A DNA stretch of 6,472 bases, taken from Thiorhodovibrio sp. Its GTDB lineage: Bacteria; Pseudomonadota; Gammaproteobacteria; Chromatiales; Chromatiaceae. The notes beneath the pieces are model-generated. The model saw only the letters and a program-made list of their open reading frames with translations. It made no database searches and was not told where the DNA came from. Numbering within the stretch: position 1 is the stretch's first letter; each line of letters opens with the position of its first letter. Positions 1 to 5,765 of the stretch are shown here, one piece after another. The stretch covers positions 1-6,472 of the forward strand of contig SKYD01000059.1 in the NCBI GenBank assembly GCA_007128075.1, in the 5' to 3' direction. Both the position numbers and the translations under genes were made by a program.

Positions 1-70
1 CGAACAAGGTTTGATAATTTTGTTCGCTGCGGCGCAGTGCCTCTTCCATCTGCTTGCGCTCGGTAACATC
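1..70. repeat. Intragenic direct repeat, copy A (inter-PAS linker)
   Basis: Bases 1-70 match 790-859 at 60 of 70 positions by hand alignment, including a long exact core around cttcgctgcggcgcagtgc less one base. On the coding strand this is the linker from the end of one PAS domain to the start of the next (residues about 654-677, DVTERKQMEEALRRSEQNYQ). The match probably continues past the left edge, since the next PAS domain starts here. It marks duplication of a PAS module within the gene. Confidence 0.8.
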
Positions 71-2032
71 GCTGATATAGCCATACCAGAGCATTGAGCC
101 ATCTTGTTGTCGTTGCGACTGTGGTGTGGCGCTGCCATGCAGCCAGCGCAAACCGCGCTTAGGTAAGATCACCCGATAATCGCACTCCCAGACAGTTTGA
201 GTTTGATAGGACTCGACGATGCTGTGCATCACCTGCTCAATATCCTCGGGGTGAATGCGTTCAAACACCCCGCTCGCATCCTCTGTCATTGTCCCGGGGT
301 CGATCTCGTGGGTGCGCCAAAAATTGTCCGTGACAAAGGGGAAACGGTGGCGACCGTCAGGAAAATACTGGTATTGATAGAGCGCACCGGGCACTTGCTG
401 CGAGAGTTGTGTGAGCAGGTCGTGGCTGTGGTGCAAGGCATTTTCTAGCTGTTTGTGCTCGGTGATGTCCTTGAAAAAGGCGAGGATGACGCGGTTGCCG
501 TCGTATTCAATGGCTCCTGTCACGACCTCAGCAAGATAAGTGGTGCCGTCTTTGCGCAGGTGTCGGTGGTCGGTATCAAAAACATGGCGTTGTCCAGGGA
601 TCCACTCGTGAAATTGACGGAGTAATTCATCTTTGGATGGAACCGTGGCGCAGTTGGGGGGATGGAAGTCAAACACTGTCAGGCCAAGCAGCTCTTCTCG
701 GGTGTAGCCTAACAGCATACAGGCGCATTGATTGACCTCCAGAATCCGCCCATCCAAGTCGTGAAGACAAATCGCCTGCATGGAATGCTGGAACAAGGTT
801 TGGTAATTTTCTTCGCTGCGGCGCAGTGCATCCTCGATCTGCTTGCTCTCGGTGATGTCGGTGAGCATCACCAGACGCACATAATGGCCATCACTCCAGC
901 GGATCGCCTGATCGCGGCACTCATACCAGTGCGCGTTCAGGGTATTTTGCATCGTCCAGCGCTGGATGCCAGTTGGCTGACCATCTGCATCGAGCAATGC
1001 GGCTGGCGACGGGCACAACGCACAGCGACCGCTTTGCCCGCGTTGCATCGCCTGCCAGCAGGGCTGTCCCTCGGTGTCGCCAAAGACGGCTCGGGTTTGG
1101 GTGTTGGCGAATAAAATGACATCGGTGTTTAGATCGCTGACATAGATGAGATCGTCCATGCTGTCCAACATTGTGCGCAACCGCTGCTCGTTCTCGGCAA
1201 GCGCGGCCTGCGCCTGTTGGTAAGCGGTAATGTCACGCCCGATAGACTGATATTCCACAATCTCCCCGTGTTCATCGACAATCACCTGATCCGTCCACTG
1301 CTGCCACACCAGCCTGCCATCGCTAAGGATTGACTGATGAATATAGGTCGTTCGGGGGTTGTGGGCATTCAAGGCAGCGAGCTTTTCCATAACCGTGTCA
1401 TGCTCGGATGCCGGTATCAGATCGAGAAACCGCCTCCCGAGCAATTCATCCTCGCTGCGTCCAAATAAACGACAGTATTCATCATTAACGAATGTGAGCG
1501 TGGTATCCGCCTGGAAGCGACAGAGCATCGCCTGTTGGCTCTCCAGTACCGAGTCGAGCTGTTGCTGGCTGTAATCGAGTTGACGCTTCTCATCGCGTTG
1601 CCCGGTGATGTCCTGAAACACTGCCAGCCAGCGCTGACCAGCCAACAGCAACACCAAGACCCCGATTAGCTTGGGCACTTCTTCGAAGAGCATGTGGAAC
1701 CACAGCGGAGAGACGATGAAATGCTCGATGGTGTCGGTGACGGCATAGACCAGCAACAACCCCATCCCCGTCAGCAACAGCGCGACAATGCCCTGTTCGG
1801 CGCGATGCGCCAGCACTCGGCGCTGAAAACCAAGCACCAAGATGATCGTGGCGATCAACAGCGCAAAGAGAACCTCAAAGAGATACTTCTCAACTGCGGG
1901 CGGTGGGCTGATCTTTGGCAGCAGCAGCCACTGGGCGACACCGCTGCCGCTGGCGAGCAGCAGCCACATCAAGGCAATCAAGCGGCGTTTGAGAACTGAA
2001 GGATCGGACGGTTTGGGATTCGCTGTAGACAT
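1..2032 (-). CDS. Membrane-anchored multi-PAS sensor protein (C-terminus outside window)
   Basis: The frame is open from an ATG at 2032 to the left edge, giving 677 codons and no stop. An in-frame TGA lies a few codons upstream and this is the first ATG, although the ribosome site is weak. Hydrophobic segments near residues 17-38, 50-69, 80-99 and 119-133 suggest about four membrane helices. PAS domains follow at about 159-275, 285-400, 407-532 and 535-665. Each ends in a PAC-type signature (GRDIT, LTDITESKQ, FKDITEHKQ, SDVTERKQ), and a fifth begins at about 670 (SEQNYQTLF). The second has a cysteine cluster (C325, C337, C340). The fourth looks like the PAS_3 type (RVILPKRGLRWLHG, then LWYGYISDVTERK). 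Such proteins sit in the inner membrane and usually end in a histidine kinase or in GGDEF/EAL domains; which applies here is not visible. The ligand is unknown. Sensor architecture is secure; output and signal are not. Confidence 0.9.
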   Translation of the reverse strand, partial: MSTANPKPSDPSVLKRRLIALMWLLLASGSGVAQWLLLPKISPPPAVEKYLFEVLFALLIATIILVLGFQRRVLAHRAEQGIVALLLTGMGLLLVYAVTDTIEHFIVSPLWFHMLFEEVPKLIGVLVLLLAGQRWLAVFQDITGQRDEKRQLDYSQQQLDSVLESQQAMLCRFQADTTLTFVNDEYCRLFGRSEDELLGRRFLDLIPASEHDTVMEKLAALNAHNPRTTYIHQSILSDGRLVWQQWTDQVIVDEHGEIVEYQSIGRDITAYQQAQAALAENEQRLRTMLDSMDDLIYVSDLNTDVILFANTQTRAVFGDTEGQPCWQAMQRGQSGRCALCPSPAALLDADGQPTGIQRWTMQNTLNAHWYECRDQAIRWSDGHYVRLVMLTDITESKQIEDALRRSEENYQTLFQHSMQAICLHDLDGRILEVNQCACMLLGYTREELLGLTVFDFHPPNCATVPSKDELLRQFHEWIPGQRHVFDTDHRHLRKDGTTYLAEVVTGAIEYDGNRVILAFFKDITEHKQLENALHHSHDLLTQLSQQVPGALYQYQYFPDGRHRFPFVTDNFWRTHEIDPGTMTEDASGVFERIHPEDIEQVMHSIVESYQTQTVWECDYRVILPKRGLRWLHGSATPQSQRQQDGSMLWYGYISDVTERKQMEEALRRSEQNYQTLF
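790..859. repeat. Intragenic direct repeat, copy B (inter-PAS linker)
   Basis: This is the partner of the repeat at 1-70, with about 86 percent identity. It encodes residues about 391-414 (DITESKQIEDALRRSEENYQ), linking the second and third PAS domains. The other inter-PAS linkers in the gene (around 445-480 and 1190-1240) are much less alike at DNA level. The two copies are therefore more recent or gene-converted relatives, rather than just sharing a protein motif. Confidence 0.8.
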
Positions 2033-2057
2033 GATGATTGCCGCTTGATTGTGCTGA

Positions 2058-2070
2058 AAATCTCAGATTT
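2058..2070. repeat. Short inverted repeat in the sensor gene leader
   Basis: AAATCT-C-AGATTT is a perfect 13-base inverted repeat around a single central base. It lies between the candidate promoter at 2088-2096 and the sensor start codon at 2032. The position would suit an operator for a dimeric regulator. A palindrome this short can also arise by chance, and no regulator is identified. Confidence 0.25.
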
Positions 2071-2087
2071 AGGCTGAATGGCTTGGC

Positions 2088-2096
2088 ATCATACCA
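2088..2096 (-). promoter_or_regulatory. Candidate extended -10 promoter for the PAS sensor gene
   Basis: Read on the minus strand, the bases are TGGTATGAT: a TATGAT hexamer (5 of 6 to TATAAT) preceded by TG at the extended -10 position. No good -35 box sits 16-18 bases upstream (the best is TCAAAG), which is tolerable for extended -10 promoters. Transcription would begin near 2081, giving a leader of about 50 bases. The site lies just downstream of the terminator-like hairpin closing the preceding gene, which fits an independently transcribed sensor. Confidence 0.4.
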
Positions 2097-2138
2097 GACG
2101 GCGATCATTGCTTTGAGCACTCGCGTCGGGTGGGCTTC

Positions 2139-2172
2139 AAAAAAGTAAGGGCGGTTCGCGAACCGCCCCTAC
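2139..2172 (-). terminator. Terminator-like hairpin plus T-run downstream of the deaminase gene
   Basis: On the minus strand a strong GC-rich stem (GTAGGGGCGG paired with CCGCCCTTAC, one mismatch, with the inner TTCGCGAA also self-complementary) is followed immediately by six T residues (A6 at 2139-2144 on the plus strand). This is the form of an intrinsic terminator. It lies about 100 bases past the deaminase stop codon and before the sensor promoter, so it would end deaminase transcripts. The plus-strand reading has no T-run. Confidence 0.55.
2145..2172. repeat. 28-base palindromic element with a perfect 20-base core
   Basis: Bases 2149-2168 (GGGCGGTTCGCGAACCGCCC) form a perfect palindrome. 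It extends to GTA...TAC at 2145-2172 with a single A/C mismatch at 2148/2169. From memory, very similar GTAGGGGCGG...CCGCCCCTAC palindromes occur in many copies between genes in several bacterial lineages. I infer that this is one member of a dispersed intergenic repeat family, here recruited as a terminator. A copy number cannot be seen from one window. Confidence 0.6.
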
Positions 2173-2273
2173 AGTGATAAGATTTGAGCGGCATCCAATC
2201 GTTAAGACGCAGGCTGGATGGCGGTGACACAAATGTCAATTCAGGCCATGCTGCTTGGCCAGCGCTCAACAAT

Positions 2274-3584
2274 TCAACTGCTGATACGCTGCCCCCAAGC
2301 AGCAGCGCGCGCCACAATAGCATCCGAGTCGAGCAGCAGCGGTTCGCCATTGCACAACACATGACGACCATTGATCCACACATGGCGCACTTGGTGGCTG
2401 CTGGCAGCATAAACCATCTGTGAGCATGGATGATACAGCGGTTGGGTGTGGGGATCGCTAAGGTCCAGCGCGATCACATCTGCCGCCTTGCCAACCTCCA
2501 GTGAGCCAATCTCAGCATCCAGCCCCAGCGCCTGAGCACCTGCCAGGGTCGCCATGCGCAACGCCTGTTTGGCTGGCAATGCAGCGGCTGAACCTGCCAC
2601 GCCTTTGGCTAACAGCGCGGCGGTGCGCATCTCGCCCAATAGATTTAAGTCATTATTGCTTGCCGCCCCATCGGTGCCCAGTGCCACATTCACCCCGGCT
2701 GCACGAAGCTGGGCGACTGGACAAAAGCCGCTGGCGAGTTTGAGATTGGATTCTGGGCAATGCACCACATGCGCCCCAACAACGGCGAGACGGTCGATCT
2801 CGGCAGGATCAAGCTGAGTCATGTGAATCGCCACCAGACGCGAGTTGACCAAACCCAAACGCTCCAGCCGTGCCAGAGGTCGCTGACCATGGGCATCGAG
2901 TGCTTGAACGATCTCATCGTGGGTTTCGTGGACATGGATATGCACTGGTACATCCAATTTTTCTGCCAGTGTGGCGACCCGCTGCAACGGGGCATCAGAC
3001 ACTGCATAAGGCGAATGCGGGGCAAAGGCAGGGCGCACCAGCGGATGGTCACGATATTGCTCATACAGCTCCAGACCGCGTTGCACATAGCCCTCGGCAT
3101 CAGCGGCATAGCCTGTTGGAAAATCAGCAACGATCATCCCGATCCGCGCCCGCATCCCCGCTTGGGCGGTGATCTTGGCCGTGGTCTCAGCAAAAAAATA
3201 CATATCGTTAAAACAGGTCACGCCACCGCGCACCATCTCCAGCAGCGCCAGCCGCGTGCCAGCGGCGACAAAATCCTCATCCATCCACCGCTGTTCGGCT
3301 GGCCAGATATGTTCATGCAGCCAGGTCATCAGCGGCAGATCATCCGCCAGCCCGCGCAGCAGCGACATCGGCACATGGGTATGCGCATTGACCAGCCCGG
3401 GCAGCAGCACATGCCCTGGCAAGCTGATTGCTGTCGCCGCTTCAATCTGCTCACGCGCCTGGGCCCGCGGTAGGATTGCCACAATCCGCCCTGCATCTAT
3501 GACTAGGCTATACTGTTTTAAGGTGCGGTTTGCCTGATCGACGGGCAGAATCCAGTCGGCATCAATCATTAATTCAGCGTGCAT
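2274..3584 (-). CDS. mtaD: 5'-methylthioadenosine/S-adenosylhomocysteine deaminase (TRZ/ATZ amidohydrolase family)
   Basis: This is a cytosolic metal-dependent deaminase of 436 residues, normal for the family. It converts MTA to 5'-methylthioinosine and/or SAH to S-inosylhomocysteine, releasing ammonia. The amidohydrolase barrel signatures are all present in order: NAHTH (H68, H70), HIHVHETHDE (H217 as metal ligand, E220 catalytic), VAIHMTQL (H254), HCPESNLKLASG (275-286) and LGTDGAASNNDL (D305). The order and spacing match characterised MTA/SAH deaminases. The ATG at 3584 is preferred over the ATG at 3647 because a strong AAGGGGGA ribosome site sits six bases upstream and the family N-terminus begins there (MHAELMIDADWILPVD). 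The gene is divergent from mtnA, another MTA-salvage gene, which supports a role in MTA recycling. Exact substrate preference (MTA, SAH or another purine nucleoside) cannot be read from sequence. Confidence 0.9.
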   Translation of the reverse strand: MHAELMIDADWILPVDQANRTLKQYSLVIDAGRIVAILPRAQAREQIEAATAISLPGHVLLPGLVNAHTHVPMSLLRGLADDLPLMTWLHEHIWPAEQRWMDEDFVAAGTRLALLEMVRGGVTCFNDMYFFAETTAKITAQAGMRARIGMIVADFPTGYAADAEGYVQRGLELYEQYRDHPLVRPAFAPHSPYAVSDAPLQRVATLAEKLDVPVHIHVHETHDEIVQALDAHGQRPLARLERLGLVNSRLVAIHMTQLDPAEIDRLAVVGAHVVHCPESNLKLASGFCPVAQLRAAGVNVALGTDGAASNNDLNLLGEMRTAALLAKGVAGSAAALPAKQALRMATLAGAQALGLDAEIGSLEVGKAADVIALDLSDPHTQPLYHPCSQMVYAASSHQVRHVWINGRHVLCNGEPLLLDSDAIVARAAAWGQRISS

Positions 3585-3590
3585 CAATCG

Positions 3591-3599
3591 TCCCCCTTG
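3591..3599 (-). promoter_or_regulatory. Strong ribosome binding site fixing the mtaD start
   Basis: The minus strand reads CAAGGGGGA six bases before the ATG at 3584, a strong Shine-Dalgarno match. No comparable site precedes the upstream in-frame ATG at 3647, so this site decides the start. Confidence 0.75.
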
Positions 3600-3625
3600 A
3601 GTTTGGTCACAAAAAAGCCAACAAT
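3597..3625 (+). promoter_or_regulatory. Weak sigma70-like promoter candidate for mtnA
   Basis: TTGAGT (3597-3602) and AACAAT (3620-3625), separated by 17 bases, each match the consensus at 4 of 6 positions and point toward mtnA. The whole divergent gap (3585-3658) is only 74 bases, so promoters for both genes must lie in it or reach into the neighbouring coding sequences. No better box was found for either direction, and the call is tentative. Confidence 0.2.
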
Positions 3626-3658
3626 CGTCGCTTAAACTTTGCCACATTGGGAACCATC

Positions 3659-4711
3659 ATGGAAACATCATCACTCATCGCCCATCCTGACCATGCCGTG
3701 ATTTGGGATCAGGAGCGGCTGTATCTGCTCGATCAACGCCTGCTACCACAGCAGAGTCATTTTGTTGTGTGTGAAACCGCTGCCGACACTGGCGAGGCGA
3801 TTCGCACCATGGTGGTGCGCGGTGCGCCAGCGATTGGTGTTGCCGCCGCCTATGGTGTGGTGCTGGCGGCGCGGATGCGATTTGCCGAGGCTGGCGAACA
3901 CTGGCGGGCGCATCTGGCGACTGATTTGGTGTTATTAGAAAGTGCGCGCCCGACGGCGATCAATCTGCATTGGGCAATTGAGCGGATGCGCGGCTTGATT
4001 GGCCAGCTCGATCATCTCGATCCGGTGCCAGCACTGCTGGCTGAGGCCAAGCGCATTCATGCCGAGGATGTGGTTGCCAATCGCACCATGGGCGACCTCG
4101 GCGCGGCATTGATCACCCAGCCCACCGCGATCATCACCCACTGCAACGCCGGCGCACTTGCCACCGGCGGCTATGGCACCGCGCTGGGCGTGGTGCGCAG
4201 TGCCCATGCCGCTGGCAATATCCGCCAGGTCTATGCTGATGAGACCCGTCCGTGGATGCAGGGGGCGCGTCTGACTGCTTGGGAGCTGCAACAATCGGGC
4301 ATTCCGGTGATTGTGCAGACCGACCATGCCGCGGCAAGCCTGATGGCGCGGGGCGAGATCGGCTGGGTGATCGTTGGCTCGGATCGCATTGCCGCCAACG
4401 GCGATGTGTGCAATAAAATCGGCACCTATGGACTTGCTGTGCTCGCCCGCCACCACGGGGTGAAATTCATGGTTGCCGCCCCGACCTCGACCATTGATCT
4501 TGCCGTGGCATCAGGGGAGGATATTCCGATTGAACAACGCAGTGCCGATGAGGTGCTTGGTTGTGCTGGGCAGCGCATCTGCCCCGAAGGCGTGAGTGCC
4601 TATAATCCAGTGTTCGATGTCACCCCGGCGGCGCTGGTCGATGTCATCGTCACCGAACGCGGGGTCATCGAACAACCCAATGTGGCAAAGATTCAAGCTC
4701 TTTTTGCGTAA
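3659..4711 (+). CDS. mtnA: Methylthioribose-1-phosphate isomerase
   Basis: This 350-residue protein, full length for the family, is a cytosolic aldose-ketose isomerase. It turns 5-methylthioribose-1-phosphate into 5-methylthioribulose-1-phosphate in methionine salvage. Diagnostic segments are RGAPAIGVAAAYG (54-66), RPTAINLHWA (97-106), THCNAGALATGGYGTALG (160-177, with the catalytic-type Cys at 162), VGSDRIAANGDVCNKIGTY (239-257, with the catalytic-type Asp at 242) and PTSTIDL (275-281). It belongs to the eIF2B-like fold family, but the Cys/Asp pair and RGAPAIG motif separate it from eIF2B subunits. The ATG at 3659 gives the usual N-terminus; the frame is open further upstream to 3530, but that part overlaps mtaD and does not resemble the family. 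A modest GGGA ribosome site precedes the start. Divergence from mtaD suggests shared control. Confidence 0.95.
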   Translation: METSSLIAHPDHAVIWDQERLYLLDQRLLPQQSHFVVCETAADTGEAIRTMVVRGAPAIGVAAAYGVVLAARMRFAEAGEHWRAHLATDLVLLESARPTAINLHWAIERMRGLIGQLDHLDPVPALLAEAKRIHAEDVVANRTMGDLGAALITQPTAIITHCNAGALATGGYGTALGVVRSAHAAGNIRQVYADETRPWMQGARLTAWELQQSGIPVIVQTDHAAASLMARGEIGWVIVGSDRIAANGDVCNKIGTYGLAVLARHHGVKFMVAAPTSTIDLAVASGEDIPIEQRSADEVLGCAGQRICPEGVSAYNPVFDVTPAALVDVIVTERGVIEQPNVAKIQALFA

Positions 4712-4743
4712 TCATTCTTGCCATTAATTAACAAAAAGTTGAC

Positions 4744-5520
4744 ATGCAACATAACGAACACATCACCAAAATTGATCGCCCAGGTGTTATCAGCAACATT
4801 TTAGCAAAGCATTTCAAGGGGCGCGGCAAGCTGCAGCTCCATACCCCTGATGATCACTTTTTTGCCTCCCTAGCGATTGTTGAAAACGATGCTGAGGCGC
4901 GTTGTCTACTGGTCGATTCCGCACCGCTCTCGATCCGTGAGCACATTGAATCCGCGCCACATCTTCAGGTGCGTTGTGTGATCGACTCTTTGTACACTTG
5001 GTTTGAAATTCCAGCCTTGGAGGTTTTTGAAGAAGGGCGCGATCGCTATTATGAGATTGTTTATCCAAAGGTTTTATTTCAATTACAACGGCGTGAAGCG
5101 TTTCGCGTCGATGTCCCTAAAACCATTGCTGCCACCTTGATTGTGCGCAATGTCGATGAGCCAACCTCGCCACCAGTCACCGATATTATCCCCGATGGCG
5201 AGGCCAAGATTCCGTTGATTTATAATCGAATTGTGGATATATCGACAACCGGCGTGGGAATTCATGCCAATCCGCTGCTGCTTGATCGCATACACACTGG
5301 TTCTCAGTTGTATTGGGTGCGGATTCGCATCCAAGAATTATTGGATATTGTCGTTGATGTCTATGTTCGTAATGTGCGCACCAAGCAAGACAATTCGGAG
5401 GCTGTGGTTGGGCTTGAATTGACCAACATTAAGCCACGGGACGCTCAAGCCTTGTCACAGTGCGTAATGCACTTACAACGCCAGGCATTGCTTGAACAGC
5501 GAATGAAGCTTGGCAAATAG
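4744..5520 (+). CDS. YcgR-like PilZ domain protein (cyclic di-GMP effector)
   Basis: This 258-residue soluble protein has two parts, as in YcgR: an N-terminal PilZN/YcgR-like region (about 15-112) and a C-terminal PilZ domain (about 113-250). The cyclic di-GMP signature is intact: QRREAFR gives RxxxR at R117-R121, and VDISTTG gives DxSxxG at D165-G170. Proteins of this type bind cyclic di-GMP and slow the flagellar motor or alter other surface functions; the partner here is unknown. The stretch between the two motifs is about 43 residues, longer than in typical PilZ domains, and holds a Pro/Asp-rich segment (residues 138-156). An in-frame TAA at 4729 makes the ATG at 4744 the first possible ATG start, although the ribosome site is poor. 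It lies 32 bases after mtnA with no terminator between, so read-through is likely. Its end comes within 2 bases of a convergent gene. Confidence 0.85.
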   Translation: MQHNEHITKIDRPGVISNILAKHFKGRGKLQLHTPDDHFFASLAIVENDAEARCLLVDSAPLSIREHIESAPHLQVRCVIDSLYTWFEIPALEVFEEGRDRYYEIVYPKVLFQLQRREAFRVDVPKTIAATLIVRNVDEPTSPPVTDIIPDGEAKIPLIYNRIVDISTTGVGIHANPLLLDRIHTGSQLYWVRIRIQELLDIVVDVYVRNVRTKQDNSEAVVGLELTNIKPRDAQALSQCVMHLQRQALLEQRMKLGK

Positions 5521-5522
5521 TG

Positions 5523-5738
5523 TTAATTGGTGCTGGCGCTACGCTTGGTGTGGATCATTTGCTGACCAAGTGTTTGATGCAACAACTTAAATGTCCGCCG
5601 TTGCGCCTCTTGATTGGTGGTGACTGGCTCGCCGATCAGCCCAAGTCGCGCTTGCAGATAGGCAAGGTCGGTTTGTAATTGCACCATCACCAGACGGCGC
5701 TGCACGATCTCTTCGCGTGGATCAGGATGATTGGTCAT
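5523..5738 (-). CDS. Small hypothetical protein, photolyase-linked
   Basis: I do not recognise this 71-residue protein. It has no signal peptide, membrane segment or cysteine. The middle (about residues 8-36) is predominantly helical in character, with regularly spaced hydrophobics (IVQRRLVMVQLQTDLAYLQARL). A Pro-Val break and a second Gln-rich helix (about 43-62) follow, with a basic tail. A small alpha-helical, possibly coiled-coil protein is likely. It lies 27 bases behind the photolyase gene on the same strand, so it is probably in the same operon. Its stop is 2 bases from the stop of the convergent PilZ gene. The ribosome site is weak. Reality as a gene is supported by its position filling the gap exactly, the lack of overlap with neighbours and the amphipathic pattern, but no homologue is known to me. 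Confidence 0.6.
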   Translation of the reverse strand: MTNHPDPREEIVQRRLVMVQLQTDLAYLQARLGLIGEPVTTNQEAQRRTFKLLHQTLGQQMIHTKRSASTN

Positions 5739-5765
5739 CTTTCAAGCTCAACAAGTGACAAATAG

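Noticed and set aside
728..1114. A 128-codon plus-strand open frame inside the sensor gene
   Set aside because: The opposite strand encodes continuous PAS-domain sequence across this stretch. The plus-strand translation is not domain-like.
2244..2260. GGCCA/TGGCC inverted repeat just past the mtaD stop, as a terminator
   Set aside because: The stem is only five base pairs with a seven-base loop and no T-run on either strand. The element at 2139-2172 is a far better candidate.
2760..3473. A 237-codon plus-strand open frame opposite mtaD
   Set aside because: It lies wholly antisense to a strongly supported amidohydrolase, and its translation is rich in His, Arg and Gln with no recognisable motif. 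It is a shadow frame of the GC-rich gene.
3585..3628. CAATCGT occurring twice in the divergent mtaD-mtnA region (3585-3591 and 3622-3628) as an operator repeat
   Set aside because: Seven bases repeated once with 37-base spacing is too weak to separate from chance, and the first copy lies between the ribosome site and the start codon.
3585..3647. N-terminal extension of mtaD by 21 residues
   Set aside because: The strong ribosome site at 3591-3599 lies inside this stretch and serves the ATG at 3584. The extra residues do not look like the family.
3530..3658. N-terminal extension of mtnA by 43 residues
   Set aside because: The extension overlaps the start of mtaD, does not resemble MtnA N-termini and would remove the intergenic region. 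The ATG at 3659 gives the family length.
3935..4456. A 173-codon minus-strand open frame opposite mtnA
   Set aside because: It is antisense to a gene with every family motif intact, and the translation has no domain-like pattern.
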